Of a stretch of DNA of 64,000 bases, positions 1 through 9,521 are shown piece by piece (position 1 is the first letter of the stretch; every line of letters starts with the position of its first letter). Both the position numbers and the translations under genes were made by a program. Source of the DNA: an uncultured Oscillospiraceae bacterium (GTDB taxonomy: Bacteria; Bacillota; Clostridia; Oscillospirales; Oscillospiraceae); assembly GCA_947626845.1 (NCBI GenBank), contig CANQTW010000005.1:1-64000 (forward strand), given 5' to 3'. The notes under the pieces were generated by a model, which searched no databases, was not told where the DNA came from, and saw only the letters and a list, made by a program, of their open reading frames with translations.

Positions 1-28
1 TTATTTGTTGCCTCCAAAAGCGAAAAAA

Positions 29-77
29 GTTATTAAGGAGGAAACACTACATGAAGACTCTGAAGAAGACCCTGTGC
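29..77 (+). repeat. 49-bp inverted repeat, left copy (S-layer gene 5' end)
   Basis: This segment is the exact reverse complement of 9332-9380. It contains the AAGGAGG ribosome site (35-41), the 9-nt gap, the ATG at 51 and the first nine codons of the S-layer gene. Identity ends abruptly on both sides: the upstream bases differ, and downstream the two genes keep only protein-level similarity in the signal peptide. Identity through non-coding bases and third codon positions points to recombination or gene conversion, although conservation of a strong translation start could contribute. Confidence 0.9.
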
Positions 78-3000
78 TTGATTCTTGCAGTCGTCATGGT
101 AGTCGGCGTGCTCATCTTGCCTGCCAACGCAGCGAGCATCAAAGACTACAAGGACAACGAGGACATCAAGTACAAAGAGGCTGTCGAGGTACTCTCCGGG
201 CTGGGGATCCTCGGTGGCAAGGACACGGGCTATTTCGCCCCGAAAGGCACGCTGACCCGTGCTGAGGCGGCGAAGATCATCGCCTGGATGCTGTTGGGCA
301 AGGACGCCGAGAAGCTGCATAGCAATACGCAGATCTTCGCGGACGTCGCGGCGGACAACTGGGCGGCCGGGTACATCGCCTTCTGCAAAAACGAGGGCAT
401 TCTGGCGGGCGATGGAGCCGGCAATTTCCGTCCCAACGGCGAGCTGAACGGCGTGGACTTCGGCAAGATGCTGCTGACCGCGCTGGGCTATGACGCCAAG
501 CTGGAGGGGTATGTCCTCAACAAGGACTGGGATAAGAACGTAACCACCCAGATGCTGAACAAGAACAGCTACATCGACATCGGTACGGTTCTGAGCAATC
601 CTATGACCCGTGAGGAAGCCGCTCAGATGGCTTTCCTGGCTCTCCAGCAGTCTACCGTGAAGTATCCAGCCACCATTTACGGCGCCAATCAGTACCGTCC
701 TACCGGCACCACTCTGGGCGCCAGCTTCGGTCTGAAGCGGGTCAAGGGCGTTATGACCGCCAACGAGTACGCTGACCTGAACAGCAATCGGCCCGCCGGC
801 AATGGCAAGAGCGTCATCGACGGCGAGACCTACAACTACGCCTCCGACCTGACCGAGATCGGCCTGTACTACGAGGGCTGGGCTTGCGGTCTGAGCGGCA
901 CCAAGACCATCATCCACCTGGATGCCGTGGGCAACACCGTGTATGAGAATGACGGTGTGGCCACTGATCTGGCAAATTTCAAGAGGGTGACCGGCCTGGA
1001 TGAAGACGACAAGAGCACCGTGTATTTCACCAACTTTGGTGATGAGGGCTCTAAAAATACCGCCGATATCCGCATCCGCTATGAGCTGGCCGCTGGCGTT
1101 ACTGATCTGGATACGGTAGAGACCGGGCTCCAGGCCAAATATAACAATCTGGTTAGCGGCCTGAGCGCTGTTAACGGCGTTTACAGCAAGATCATCCCGG
1201 CCAATGGGGTTCTGACCGACCTCGACGTGGATATCATCCGGTTCATCTTCGATTACGCCGACCTGGTCGAGGACGGCACCTATAAGCTGGGCGAGGTCTA
1301 TGTGGGCACCCAGTCCAAGGATGATATCTCCGATACCATGTCCTACAAGAAGTTTGTCAGCACCTACATCACTACCGACGCTGACAACGGCGGTGATTTC
1401 GACAGCGTTGCCCAGGGCAACTGGCTGAAGGTCATCGACAACGACGGGGACGGCAAAGCCGACTACGTCTTCCGGATCAACTTCATCATGACCACCGTAG
1501 AAAAAGTGGCCAAGAACGGCCAACTGACCCTGAACGGCCTGGCCGCCACCTATGACTATGCCACCTCCGCCGACCTGGCCGTGGGCGACGTGGTCATCTA
1601 CACCAGCACCAAGATCGACGGTAAATACTATGTGGAGCCCGCTCCCAGCTTCACCGGCAAGGTGGACAAGTACACCTACAAGACCGACGTGCTGACTGTT
1701 AAGGGCGAGGATTATCCTCAGTCTGAGATCGGCGGCGACACCGTCATGGGTAACGCCGGTTATTTCACCAAAGTGGTGAATGCCCAGAAGAACACCGAGT
1801 ACACCTACTATCAGGACTTCTTCGGCAACATCCGTGCTTTTGAAGTGCCCGCCAACGCCGCCCGCGATCTGGTCCTGCTGACCAATGCCTACTACCGCAC
1901 TGGCCGCACCGAGGACGTCAAGGCTGTTATGGCCTATCTGGACGGCGAGCTGAACGACTACGACGTCTCCACCGCCCGCAACGCTGACGGCGGCTATATC
2001 AACGCCAAGGGCGACAACAACAACTGGGGCAAGCTGATTGTCTTTGCCGATTACGCAAACGCCACCCGGACCGCCGAATCGTTTGGCAATTACACCTCCA
2101 GCGACGCTGACGGCTTGACCAACCTGGCCCGCTACAGCCAGAACAGCGACGGCGTGCTGAGCCTGTCCAACGTCAAGACCTACACCTACGGCAAGAACGG
2201 CACCAAGAACGGCATCGCCACCGACTATGTGGACCTGGCTGAGGACGCCTTCAAGGCCGGTCAGAACACCTATACCGGCAAGTACACTCTCAGCACCGAC
2301 GACAAAGCCCTGGCTGCCACTGTCGATACGGGCGACAAGATCGCTGTCCAGGCGAACGAGACCACTGTGTTCTATTACTATGATCACGCCACCGAATCCG
2401 TCGTCAGCGTGACCGGCCGCCGCAACAGCTACCCCGTGGACGCCGATAACGTTGTTGAGGCCTACGCCGTGGCCACCAACATCGACAGCGACGCCAACGG
2501 CAGGCACTACTGGGTGGCTGACGCCATCGTCATCGAGACCAAATGGCCTGTGTACAACGGCGCGAGCAGCGTGGTTCTGGGCTACAACCTCTACAGCCGC
2601 AGCGTCAGCGACTACTTCACTCTGGACAGCGTCATGTCCGACGGCGCTCTGGAATCCTTGGATGTGGTGCGCTACGACGGGACCAACGTGGTCGACTTCA
2701 ACAGCACCAATTACACTGCCATCCGCAACGCGCTTCCCACCTTCTACCGCAACGCCGAGATGGACGGCGAGAGCTACATCGCTGCGATTACCGGAAACTA
2801 CGCTGCCTACGGCATCTTAGCCGGAAAGGTTTTCGAGATCAACGACCTGCGCTCCGACGCCTACCTGGTGCTTGACAGCCGCTTTGGCCGCACTCTGGAC
2901 TTCGATCCCGACACCATCGCCATCTATCGTCTCAAGACCGATGGCAACACCACCTCTGCCGTCACCACCGATGCTGCTTCCAACGACCTGGAGCTGACGA

Positions 3001-4337
3001 AGAATGAGTCCTACATCTTCTACACTAATGGTCGCGGTGACATCATCTACGCCATTTTGGTGGAAGATCCTGCCGCTTACGACACTAACAAGGTGAGCGG
3101 TCTGTTCCAGAAGATCCAGAAAGACGGCTTGCCCGCGGCTGATGAGCTGACCCTGAAATCCCTGAAGATCAAGGGTCAGAAAGTCACGCTGGACCAGAAG
3201 ACCAAGACCGGCACTGTGACTCTGAAGTACGAGGAGTGGTCTGAGAACAGTTCTTTCGCCCAGGCCGAAGGAACGGGTTCCGCCGGAACGGTTACCTGCT
3301 ACCAGAAGGATAAGGTCACTCAGCTAACCGGAAACACTGCCCTGACTAACGACGGAAAGTTCGCCACAGTTTATGCGGTGGTTACTAATGGTGCTGAGAG
3401 TGTGACCTACACTATCACCGTGACCCTGGAACCCGCCGAGGCTAAGCTGCTGAAGCTGGAAGTCAAGGGTCTGGAGATCCCCATTCCCGCGGCGGCTACG
3501 GGTGCGGATATTGAGATCACCGTGCCCCTGCTCGACGGTGGACATAACGTCAATACTGTCGTCAATCAGATCAGTGCCATTGAGGTCTCCCAGAAAGCTA
3601 CTTGGGCCGTTGAGGACGGGGCTGCTGGCGCTGCCACCGGTATTGCTACGAGTGGCACTAATGCTACCAGTACCGTGACCTCGCTGACTGCTGGTGCCAA
3701 CAAGTCGTTCACCATCACCGTGACCTCCGGCGACACTGAGACTACTCAGAAGTACGTGATCAAGTTCACCACCATCGAGGCTGCGTGGACGGCTACAATC
3801 GACGCCAGCGGCGCTGCCAGCAACCTCACGCTTAGTGTTGAGGACAGTGATGTCTTCGACAATACCAAGGACTTCACCTTTACGATTGAGGCTGACGAGG
3901 GTTACTACCTGCTCGCGAGCACTATCCAAGTGAAAGTGGGTTCCGGGTCTCCCATTACCGGTGATGATAAGATCACTGTCACCACGGTAGAGGCCAACAA
4001 GAAGTACACGGTCACCGTAAAAGCTGCCGAATTGACAGCTGTTGACAACAGCTCCAATAAGCTGACTATTACGGCAACCGCTGTGGCGAATCCCAAGATC
4101 ACCGCCACCACCGCCAAGACCATTAACGGGGAGGTTGTCAACGCAAGCGGTACGTACACTGTTGAGTACGGCGCTGACGTTGTTGTTACCGTTGCCTCTT
4201 CTGTCGGCGGCCTCAGCGTCAGTTCGGGCAGCCAGGGATCGGAATATGACAGCATCTCCGGCCCGACTTCTTCCGGCATGGACGGTTTTGTGAATTACAC
4301 CATCAAGGGCGTTAAGGGAGACATCACTCTCGACTAA
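51..4337 (+). CDS. SLH-domain S-layer protein A (1428 aa)
   Basis: This is a secreted surface protein, probably a main S-layer subunit anchored to secondary cell-wall polymer. An Sec signal peptide (residues 1 to about 28, ending near PANAAS) is followed by SLH domains at about 32-85 (GYFAPKGTLTRAEAAKII) and 95-150 (FADVAADNWAAGYI), plus a weak third at about 160-200 (PMTREEAAQMAF). The remaining 1200 residues are Thr/Asp/Gly-rich and probably beta-rich, with no recognisable enzymatic motif; the last 300 residues resemble bacterial Ig-like repeats. The ATG at 51 follows AAGGAGG at 35-41. A strong terminator lies directly downstream. The signal peptide DNA matches that of the S-layer gene at 6065-9358. 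The role is inferred from the SLH architecture and size. Confidence 0.88.
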   Translation: MKTLKKTLCLILAVVMVVGVLILPANAASIKDYKDNEDIKYKEAVEVLSGLGILGGKDTGYFAPKGTLTRAEAAKIIAWMLLGKDAEKLHSNTQIFADVAADNWAAGYIAFCKNEGILAGDGAGNFRPNGELNGVDFGKMLLTALGYDAKLEGYVLNKDWDKNVTTQMLNKNSYIDIGTVLSNPMTREEAAQMAFLALQQSTVKYPATIYGANQYRPTGTTLGASFGLKRVKGVMTANEYADLNSNRPAGNGKSVIDGETYNYASDLTEIGLYYEGWACGLSGTKTIIHLDAVGNTVYENDGVATDLANFKRVTGLDEDDKSTVYFTNFGDEGSKNTADIRIRYELAAGVTDLDTVETGLQAKYNNLVSGLSAVNGVYSKIIPANGVLTDLDVDIIRFIFDYADLVEDGTYKLGEVYVGTQSKDDISDTMSYKKFVSTYITTDADNGGDFDSVAQGNWLKVIDNDGDGKADYVFRINFIMTTVEKVAKNGQLTLNGLAATYDYATSADLAVGDVVIYTSTKIDGKYYVEPAPSFTGKVDKYTYKTDVLTVKGEDYPQSEIGGDTVMGNAGYFTKVVNAQKNTEYTYYQDFFGNIRAFEVPANAARDLVLLTNAYYRTGRTEDVKAVMAYLDGELNDYDVSTARNADGGYINAKGDNNNWGKLIVFADYANATRTAESFGNYTSSDADGLTNLARYSQNSDGVLSLSNVKTYTYGKNGTKNGIATDYVDLAEDAFKAGQNTYTGKYTLSTDDKALAATVDTGDKIAVQANETTVFYYYDHATESVVSVTGRRNSYPVDADNVVEAYAVATNIDSDANGRHYWVADAIVIETKWPVYNGASSVVLGYNLYSRSVSDYFTLDSVMSDGALESLDVVRYDGTNVVDFNSTNYTAIRNALPTFYRNAEMDGESYIAAITGNYAAYGILAGKVFEINDLRSDAYLVLDSRFGRTLDFDPDTIAIYRLKTDGNTTSAVTTDAASNDLELTKNESYIFYTNGRGDIIYAILVEDPAAYDTNKVSGLFQKIQKDGLPAADELTLKSLKIKGQKVTLDQKTKTGTVTLKYEEWSENSSFAQAEGTGSAGTVTCYQKDKVTQLTGNTALTNDGKFATVYAVVTNGAESVTYTITVTLEPAEAKLLKLEVKGLEIPIPAAATGADIEITVPLLDGGHNVNTVVNQISAIEVSQKATWAVEDGAAGAATGIATSGTNATSTVTSLTAGANKSFTITVTSGDTETTQKYVIKFTTIEAAWTATIDASGAASNLTLSVEDSDVFDNTKDFTFTIEADEGYYLLASTIQVKVGSGSPITGDDKITVTTVEANKKYTVTVKAAELTAVDNSSNKLTITATAVANPKITATTAKTINGEVVNASGTYTVEYGADVVVTVASSVGGLSVSSGSQGSEYDSISGPTSSGMDGFVNYTIKGVKGDITLD

Positions 4338-4361
4338 GTTCATAACCTGTTCCCACATTTT

Positions 4362-4395
4362 GCCCCCCGGCCATTTGGCCGGGGGGCTTCTTTTC
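4362..4395 (+). terminator. Rho-independent terminator of S-layer gene A
   Basis: An 11-bp perfect stem, GCCCCCCGGCC / GGCCGGGGGGC, with an ATTT loop is followed by TTCTTTTC. It starts 24 bases after the stop codon of the S-layer gene. Confidence 0.92.
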
Positions 4396-4396
4396 A

Positions 4397-4560
4397 TTGC
4401 TGCGTGGTACGGCGGGCCGCCGTGGTCATCGGCCCCTACGGCGTCTGAATTTGATTTCCAGAAATTCGGCGGGCGGGTTTGGAACCCGCCCCTACGGCAT
4501 GGCAAGAAAGATATTCGGAAATTCAATACATGGGCCGCCGTGGGCGGCGGCCCGTACAAA
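4397..4560. repeat. GC-rich palindromic interspersed repeat, copy 1
   Basis: The stretch between the terminator and the integrase contains three palindromic blocks: GGGCCGCCGTGG near 4414, the pair GGGCGGGTT / AACCCGCCC near 4468-4493, and GGGCCGCC...GGCGGCCC at 4531-4553. AGAAATTCGG separates them. The same block order recurs at 46243-46325 and 61250-61345, with a degenerate copy near 55060-55290. There is no convincing open frame; it looks like a non-autonomous repeat. Confidence 0.75.
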
Positions 4561-4564
4561 GAAA

Positions 4565-5635
4565 TCAATACTCCACTCTGTCCACGGCCTCGATCAGCTC
4601 CGGCAGATTCTTGTGCGTATACCTGTCGGTAACGTCGTTCTGGCTGTGCCCGACGATGAATTTCACAGCGGTACGCCGGACGCCGGCGGTATCCAGGGCG
4701 GAGACGAAGCTGTGGCGGGTGTCGTGGGGCGTGTGCTCCATCTCCAGCGCCGCGAACACCGCGTCAAACCAGCCCTTGTACCGGGCGTAGGTCAGGCGCC
4801 GTCCGGCGCTGTCCGAAACAAGATACTCCGACTGACGCCGCAGCATCATCTCGTCCAGCACCGTCATCAGCCGCCGGTGGATCGGCACCGTCCGCCGCGC
4901 GGCCTTGGTTTTCGTGCCGTGCAGGTCGATATACCGGGCGTCCATGTGGATATCCTCCCGCCGCAGATTCAAAAGCTCCCCCACGCGCATCCCCGTGTAC
5001 AGCAGCACCAGCACCGAGTCCCCCAGCCCGCACCCGCCAAGGCTTTCCGGCTCGCCGGGCAGCGGCGCGCCCCGGACGTCCCAAAGCCGCCGCACCTCCG
5101 CGCCCGTGAAAATCCGCCGGGGGGACTCCTGCTCCGGGGCGGTCAGCTCCACGTACCGCGACCAGTCGTTCTGGATCACCTCCCGGCTGATGCCCCAGCG
5201 GAAAAGCATGTGCATCAGTGACCGCACCTTGGACTGATACCCCCTGGATTTGCCGTCCATGGCGGAGATCACCCCCTGCAGGTGAGTGGAGCGCAGGTCC
5301 CGCAGGGGGAACTCCCAGATATCCCGGCAAAACCCCATGGCGCACTCCGTCACCCGTCGGGTACTGGGGAATTTTTCAAAATACCCAGGGCTCCACTGGT
5401 CAAAGGCCCCCTTGAAGGTGACGCTTCGGGCGTCCAGGTCGTAGGGCGAGCGGTTGTAGTCCGCCAGCGCCCGCATGGCCTCGCTGCGGGTCTCGAAATA
5501 GCCCAGCGTGGCGTAACGCTGGACCCGCCGCCCCGCGCCGGCGTCCTCCCAGCCCACCGTCACCCGCACTCGGAAGGGCCGCCGCCTGTTTCCCGGCAGA
5601 CGCGATACGCCGCCGTAACCGTTTGGATTTCTCAT
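4565..5635 (-). CDS. Tyrosine site-specific recombinase (356 aa)
   Basis: This is a phage-integrase-family recombinase that cuts and rejoins DNA through a tyrosine. The catalytic set is complete: Arg217 in TGMRVGELL, His304 and Arg307 in HTPHDTRH, His330 in VGHSQ and Tyr339 in DRYTH. An N-terminal Arg-rich DNA-binding part (to about residue 60) and a core-binding domain (about 75-160) precede it, and the length is normal for the family. The ATG at 5635 follows GGGAGGT. No phage or conjugation gene accompanies it. It lies alone between two convergent S-layer genes whose 5' ends form a 49-bp inverted repeat, so a DNA-inversion role is attractive. A lone remnant of an integrated element is the alternative. 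Confidence 0.88.
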   Translation of the reverse strand: MRNPNGYGGVSRLPGNRRRPFRVRVTVGWEDAGAGRRVQRYATLGYFETRSEAMRALADYNRSPYDLDARSVTFKGAFDQWSPGYFEKFPSTRRVTECAMGFCRDIWEFPLRDLRSTHLQGVISAMDGKSRGYQSKVRSLMHMLFRWGISREVIQNDWSRYVELTAPEQESPRRIFTGAEVRRLWDVRGAPLPGEPESLGGCGLGDSVLVLLYTGMRVGELLNLRREDIHMDARYIDLHGTKTKAARRTVPIHRRLMTVLDEMMLRRQSEYLVSDSAGRRLTYARYKGWFDAVFAALEMEHTPHDTRHSFVSALDTAGVRRTAVKFIVGHSQNDVTDRYTHKNLPELIEAVDRVEY

Positions 5636-5984
5636 GAAAATACCTCCCTTTTTTCGCGTTTTTTCGCGTGGTAAGAGGTATTATGAGGCGGCGGGGCGGT
5701 TTTTTCAACCGGTTTGATTCCATTTGAATGGATAACCGCTTTATTTGTAAGTTCCTGTGCTTTGTTATTTGAAAGCCACGCGCAAGACACAAATTTCCTC
5801 CGGTGAAAACCGGAGGGTTGACATAAGACCATATGCGGCGGAAAACCCATGGGCCATGCGGCGTTTCACCGCCGCGCCGGAAAGACCGTGGCGGTAAAAT
5901 TGTTATAAAATTAAGGAAAATAAGGCAGGGCTTGGAAGATTTTGGACGCTCGTGTGGGGCAAAATGCCCCGCCGGAACGGGGAA
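5636..5984. other. Intergenic region upstream of the recombinase
   Basis: No gene is supported here. It holds a 14-bp palindrome (TCCATTTGAATGGA, about 5719-5732), a copy of the 20-bp element described at 5772-5791, and a perfect 8-bp stem with a GAAA loop (CCTCCGGT / ACCGGAGG, 5797-5816). The palindrome could be a recombinase or regulator binding site. I could not settle on a promoter. Confidence 0.5.
5772..5791 (+). repeat. 20-bp inverted repeat, left copy (19/20 identical)
   Basis: The sequence matches the reverse complement of 9483-9502 at 19 of 20 positions; the uninterrupted core is CACGCGCAAGACACA. Both copies are non-coding. Together they bracket the second S-layer gene (6065-9358). 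The size suits a tyrosine-recombinase arm or core site, but no recombination has been shown. Confidence 0.6.
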
Positions 5985-6025
5985 AAAGAGGCAAAAGAAG
6001 CCCCTGGGCCGAGGCCCAGGGGCTT
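5985..6025 (-). terminator. Rho-independent terminator of S-layer gene B
   Basis: A 13-bp stem, AAGCCCCTGGGCC / GGCCCAGGGGCTT (5998-6025), has a two-base loop. Read on the minus strand it is followed by CTTTTGCCTCTTTTT. It sits about 40 bases beyond the stop of the S-layer gene. Confidence 0.88.
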
Positions 6026-6064
6026 TGAAAAGTTAAGTTTTCAAGGGGTTATGCTGTGCGGGGA

Positions 6065-9000
6065 TTAGGTGGTGGCGAAGCTGAACTCCACGGTGTTGCT
6101 GGTGATGTTCCCTGTGGTAGTGGTAGCGGTAAGCTTCACATTGACAACAGAGGTGGCAGGCAGCGGGGTTCCAGTACTGACACTCGTCAGAGCCGTCCCG
6201 ATGGTGCCGGGGTTGTTTGTGGTGGTGTAAGTGCAGAAGGTCACCCAACCAGTGCCGGTAGTCCACACAGAAACCTCAACCTTGTAGTTGTAGGTACCGC
6301 TGGCGGCGGTGCCAGTGCCGGTGGATGTAATGCCGGTGCTGCTGATGGTGATAGTGGAACCAGAGGCGCTATAAGTGTCAGAAGGAGTGAGGGCCAGCGT
6401 CAGGGAGTTAGTGGTGGGCGGAACAGGAGACGTAGCGGTGGCAGTCTCGATCACATAGATCAGGCTGACATAGCCGTTGGCGTCAAGCTGGAACCAGATG
6501 TCGCAGTGTTCAGCATACTGGCTCACGCTCAGCAGGCCCAGGCTGCCGGTAGTCACAGCGCCGGTGGTGGGATTGATCAGATAGACCGGGCAGCCATCAG
6601 CCACGGTGTAATACACATCGGTGGCGGCGGGAGTGGTCTTGGAGCTGACCGCATTATAGCTGGTCAGTACGCCGTTAGCGTAGCCATACAGATTCTCAGC
6701 GATGGTGAAGCTGCCGTTGTAAGGCGCGGCGATGGCGGCGCTGGTGTAGCCATTGTGGCCCGCAGAGTTCTGGCCGTCCATCAGGACAACATCCTCATAA
6801 CCAACTCCGTTCACCCAGTCGGCGTAGGAGTACAGGCCCTGAGTGTCAAGCGGGCTGCCCGCAAGCTTCACCTGGAGGGTCTGGCCGCTCTTGCCGTTGA
6901 TGATGGCAGGATAAGTGAAGGTGTTGGCGCCCATGTTAACGAACAGGTCATCAGTGATCAGGTAAGCGAAGTCCATGGTGGGAATGGTCTTGGGCTTGCT
7001 CTGCTGGGTGGCGTTCACAACCAGCACATAGCTGGCGTAGTCACCCGCAACAGGGGAGCCGGAAGGAGTGCCGCTGAACGCCTGAACGGTCAGATGACTG
7101 AACGTGGCGGGCGAGCCGGAGCTGCCGGGAGTCAAGGTCTCATCGGTGCTGGTAAACGCCATGTCGGGGATGTTCTTATCGCCAACATAGATGCTGTAAT
7201 CAATGAACTTATAGTCGTTGGCGCTAGATGTGGTGGTGTTGTCAGGGGCGTAGTTGGCTACGAAGAACACGGTCTTGTCGTTCACCAGAGCGCCAGCGAG
7301 AGCGGCAGTGCTGGTGCCACCGCGGACGGGATCGGTGGAGTAGTCCTCGAACAGGCCCTCAGGACGGCCGGACTTGATGCTATCAATAGAGGTAAGGCCA
7401 GTCACGTTACCATGAGCGAGCGTGTTGTAGGGGCCAGTAGAACCGAAGGCGAAGTAAACAAGCTCGTTGGCACCAACACCGGCGGTGGTGTAGTCGACGG
7501 TACCGTGAATCTTATTGTAGAAGTTCTCAGCTTCAGTCTGAGTTGTAAACGCAGCACCTGTGGTAGGCTGACCAACGTCAACAGTGACCGTGGAGCCATC
7601 GGACTTCAGGATGGTGTAGGTCAGAGCGTACTGACCAATAGCGGTCTGCTTAACGGAGGCGCTCAGGGTCACGCCGTATCCAACGGTGGCGGAAGTGGCA
7701 TAGGCCCAGTTGAGGATGTTGCCCTGGCTGTCAAGGGTGAGAACGACTTCCTTGCCAATGTCGGAACCGGTGAGCTGAACAGGAGCAGAGCCAGCGGTTC
7801 CTTTTCCGAAGGTGTAGTCATAATAGTAATAAGTGCCGTTGGTGGCAACGATGCCCACGGACTTGTTACTAGAACTGCCGCCCAGCACGCCACCGGTAGC
7901 GTCCATGGTGATTTCCTTAACGGTCACGGTGACGTTGTTCAGGTCGACGGGGCCGTAGCCGGCGGCATCTTCCTCAGTGACGACTGTGGAGCCAGCCAGA
8001 GCGTTGTTAGCGGCTGTCTGCAGATGCACACCCAGAACCTGGCCTTCTTTGTAACCGGTGCCGGTCAGAGAGGTGTTGAGGACAGCCACATTGGCGCTGG
8101 TAGCAGTGGTCTGGGAGCCGGTGGCGTAATCATTGGAGTACACGGTCACGTTGGCAGAGGCCGGAACAAGCACGTGGCCCGCGGGGTCCTTGACTTCGCT
8201 GACGATACCGGTAACCCTGGCGTAGAACTCATCCACGAAAACGAAGATGTAGTCAGGATTGGTGGCGCTGGGATTGCTGCCAGTGTAATCGGGGTTGGCA
8301 TACACCATGAGGTGACGGCCCTCGTGGCCGATCTTGTTCACGGTGTCGGTGGCCTCAAAGGGGATGGCATTGGCGTTGGTGGTGTTGCCATTCCACAGGT
8401 TCTTGTTGTTGATGCCGTTGGTGTAGGTAATTGCCCAGTGCGCGTCTGTTTTTACATTCAGGCCCGTAGCAATGGCGCACTCAGTCACGGCGTCCCAGGT
8501 CTGCCACAGCATGGGATAAGCGTTGGCAGCAGGCAGAGTGTTCTCCTTAGCAGGCGAGGGATAGGTGAAGATCACCTTGGTAGTGGCCGCAGTGCCGCCA
8601 GTGGGAGCGCCCCAGATATCGTATTTAGGAGCTTTGGCCTCCACGGTCTCAGTCTTCACCAGAGGAATGTTCTTGTCGCTACCGGGGTTATTGGGAGTAA
8701 CATAAGGAATGTATTTCTGCTCGGCTTCGCTCCAGGTCATGCGGTTAGTGGTAGCGGCCTGGTAGGTCATCTGAGCAACTTCCTGACGCTCGCTGATCTT
8801 GTCGAGCTTGTCGGTGATGCCCTTGGTCAGACCGATACGAGCGGCATCAGCGGCAATGTTTGTAGTCCAGCCAGGACCCGTATACTCGCCCTTCTGGCCG
8901 TAACCGACAGCACGGAGCAGCATGGCCAGCACGTCGTTGGCAGGAATGGCGCGGGTGGGCTCGAAGGTGGTTCCGGCGGCATTGGTGCCGAGGATGATGC

Positions 9001-9358
9001 CCTTGCTGGCGCAGTAGCCGATGTAGCCGACTGCCCAGTCGGTGGACTTAACATCGGTGAACTTGGCCGCGTCGGGGGCATAGATAGCGGAATTGTCCTT
9101 GCCGTTGACCATGACGTCGCCGGTCAGCAGGCGGTAGACAATGGCCGCCATTTCCTGGCGCTGGATGGAAGATGTGGGCTTAAAATTGCCGTTGTCGCCC
9201 AGCATAATCCCCCAGGTGTTCAAGGTGTTGACGGCGGTCTTATAGGCGTCCTTGATGCTGGCCTCGTCGTTGTATGCCGCAGATGCAGGCAAGACGAGCG
9301 CACCGACTACCATGACTACCGCCAAGACCAGGCACAGGGTCTTCTTCAGAGTCTTCAT
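6065..9358 (-). CDS. SLH-domain S-layer protein B (1097 aa)
   Basis: This second surface-layer protein is convergent to the one at 51-4337. I chose the ATG at 9358, behind AAGGAGG, because it gives MKTLKKTLCLVLAVVMVVG, nearly the same signal peptide as the first S-layer protein; a longer in-frame opening to 9475 would place 39 unlikely residues before it. SLH domains lie at about 35-80 (GNFKPTSSIQRQEMAAIVYR) and 90-145 (FTDVKSTDWAVGYIGYC), and a weaker one near 160-205. The remainder is Thr/Ser/Gly-rich without an enzymatic motif. The last 110 residues contain a short Ig-like segment. The two proteins are not obviously alike outside signal peptide and SLH region, so they could be alternative S-layer subunits. 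Confidence 0.88.
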   Translation of the reverse strand: MKTLKKTLCLVLAVVMVVGALVLPASAAYNDEASIKDAYKTAVNTLNTWGIMLGDNGNFKPTSSIQRQEMAAIVYRLLTGDVMVNGKDNSAIYAPDAAKFTDVKSTDWAVGYIGYCASKGIILGTNAAGTTFEPTRAIPANDVLAMLLRAVGYGQKGEYTGPGWTTNIAADAARIGLTKGITDKLDKISERQEVAQMTYQAATTNRMTWSEAEQKYIPYVTPNNPGSDKNIPLVKTETVEAKAPKYDIWGAPTGGTAATTKVIFTYPSPAKENTLPAANAYPMLWQTWDAVTECAIATGLNVKTDAHWAITYTNGINNKNLWNGNTTNANAIPFEATDTVNKIGHEGRHLMVYANPDYTGSNPSATNPDYIFVFVDEFYARVTGIVSEVKDPAGHVLVPASANVTVYSNDYATGSQTTATSANVAVLNTSLTGTGYKEGQVLGVHLQTAANNALAGSTVVTEEDAAGYGPVDLNNVTVTVKEITMDATGGVLGGSSSNKSVGIVATNGTYYYYDYTFGKGTAGSAPVQLTGSDIGKEVVLTLDSQGNILNWAYATSATVGYGVTLSASVKQTAIGQYALTYTILKSDGSTVTVDVGQPTTGAAFTTQTEAENFYNKIHGTVDYTTAGVGANELVYFAFGSTGPYNTLAHGNVTGLTSIDSIKSGRPEGLFEDYSTDPVRGGTSTAALAGALVNDKTVFFVANYAPDNTTTSSANDYKFIDYSIYVGDKNIPDMAFTSTDETLTPGSSGSPATFSHLTVQAFSGTPSGSPVAGDYASYVLVVNATQQSKPKTIPTMDFAYLITDDLFVNMGANTFTYPAIINGKSGQTLQVKLAGSPLDTQGLYSYADWVNGVGYEDVVLMDGQNSAGHNGYTSAAIAAPYNGSFTIAENLYGYANGVLTSYNAVSSKTTPAATDVYYTVADGCPVYLINPTTGAVTTGSLGLLSVSQYAEHCDIWFQLDANGYVSLIYVIETATATSPVPPTTNSLTLALTPSDTYSASGSTITISSTGITSTGTGTAASGTYNYKVEVSVWTTGTGWVTFCTYTTTNNPGTIGTALTSVSTGTPLPATSVVNVKLTATTTTGNITSNTVEFSFATT

Positions 9359-9380
9359 GTAGTGTTTCCTCCTTAATAAC
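9332..9380 (-). repeat. 49-bp inverted repeat, right copy (S-layer gene 5' end)
   Basis: This is the perfect inverted partner of 29-77, with the ribosome site, ATG and first nine codons of S-layer gene B. Recombination between the copies would invert about 9.3 kb and exchange which S-layer gene lies behind which promoter. Confidence 0.9.
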
Positions 9381-9482
9381 ATCGTGAAGCATCTAAAGCA
9401 GACGATAAAGCACACGTAAAAAGCAAAAGCCAGCAAATCAAACCACCTTTTCCGAACATTTTCCCCGTTTTTCAAAACCCCC

Positions 9483-9502
9483 TGTGTCTTGCGCGTGTCT
9501 TT
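9483..9502 (-). repeat. 20-bp inverted repeat, right copy
   Basis: This is the inverted partner of 5772-5791, located upstream of S-layer gene B in its long leader or promoter region. One mismatch in 20. Confidence 0.6.
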
Positions 9503-9521
9503 GTAAGGAACTGGTAAAAAA

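Noticed and set aside
33..2507. Minus-strand 824-codon frame opposite S-layer gene A
   Set aside because: This is an antisense shadow of the S-layer gene. Its composition is typical of an antisense frame and no domain is visible. The same holds for 6056-9376 opposite S-layer gene B.
4565..5635. Integrative element or prophage around the tyrosine recombinase
   Set aside because: No structural, replication, excision or conjugation genes and no tRNA att site lie near it; both neighbours are S-layer genes.
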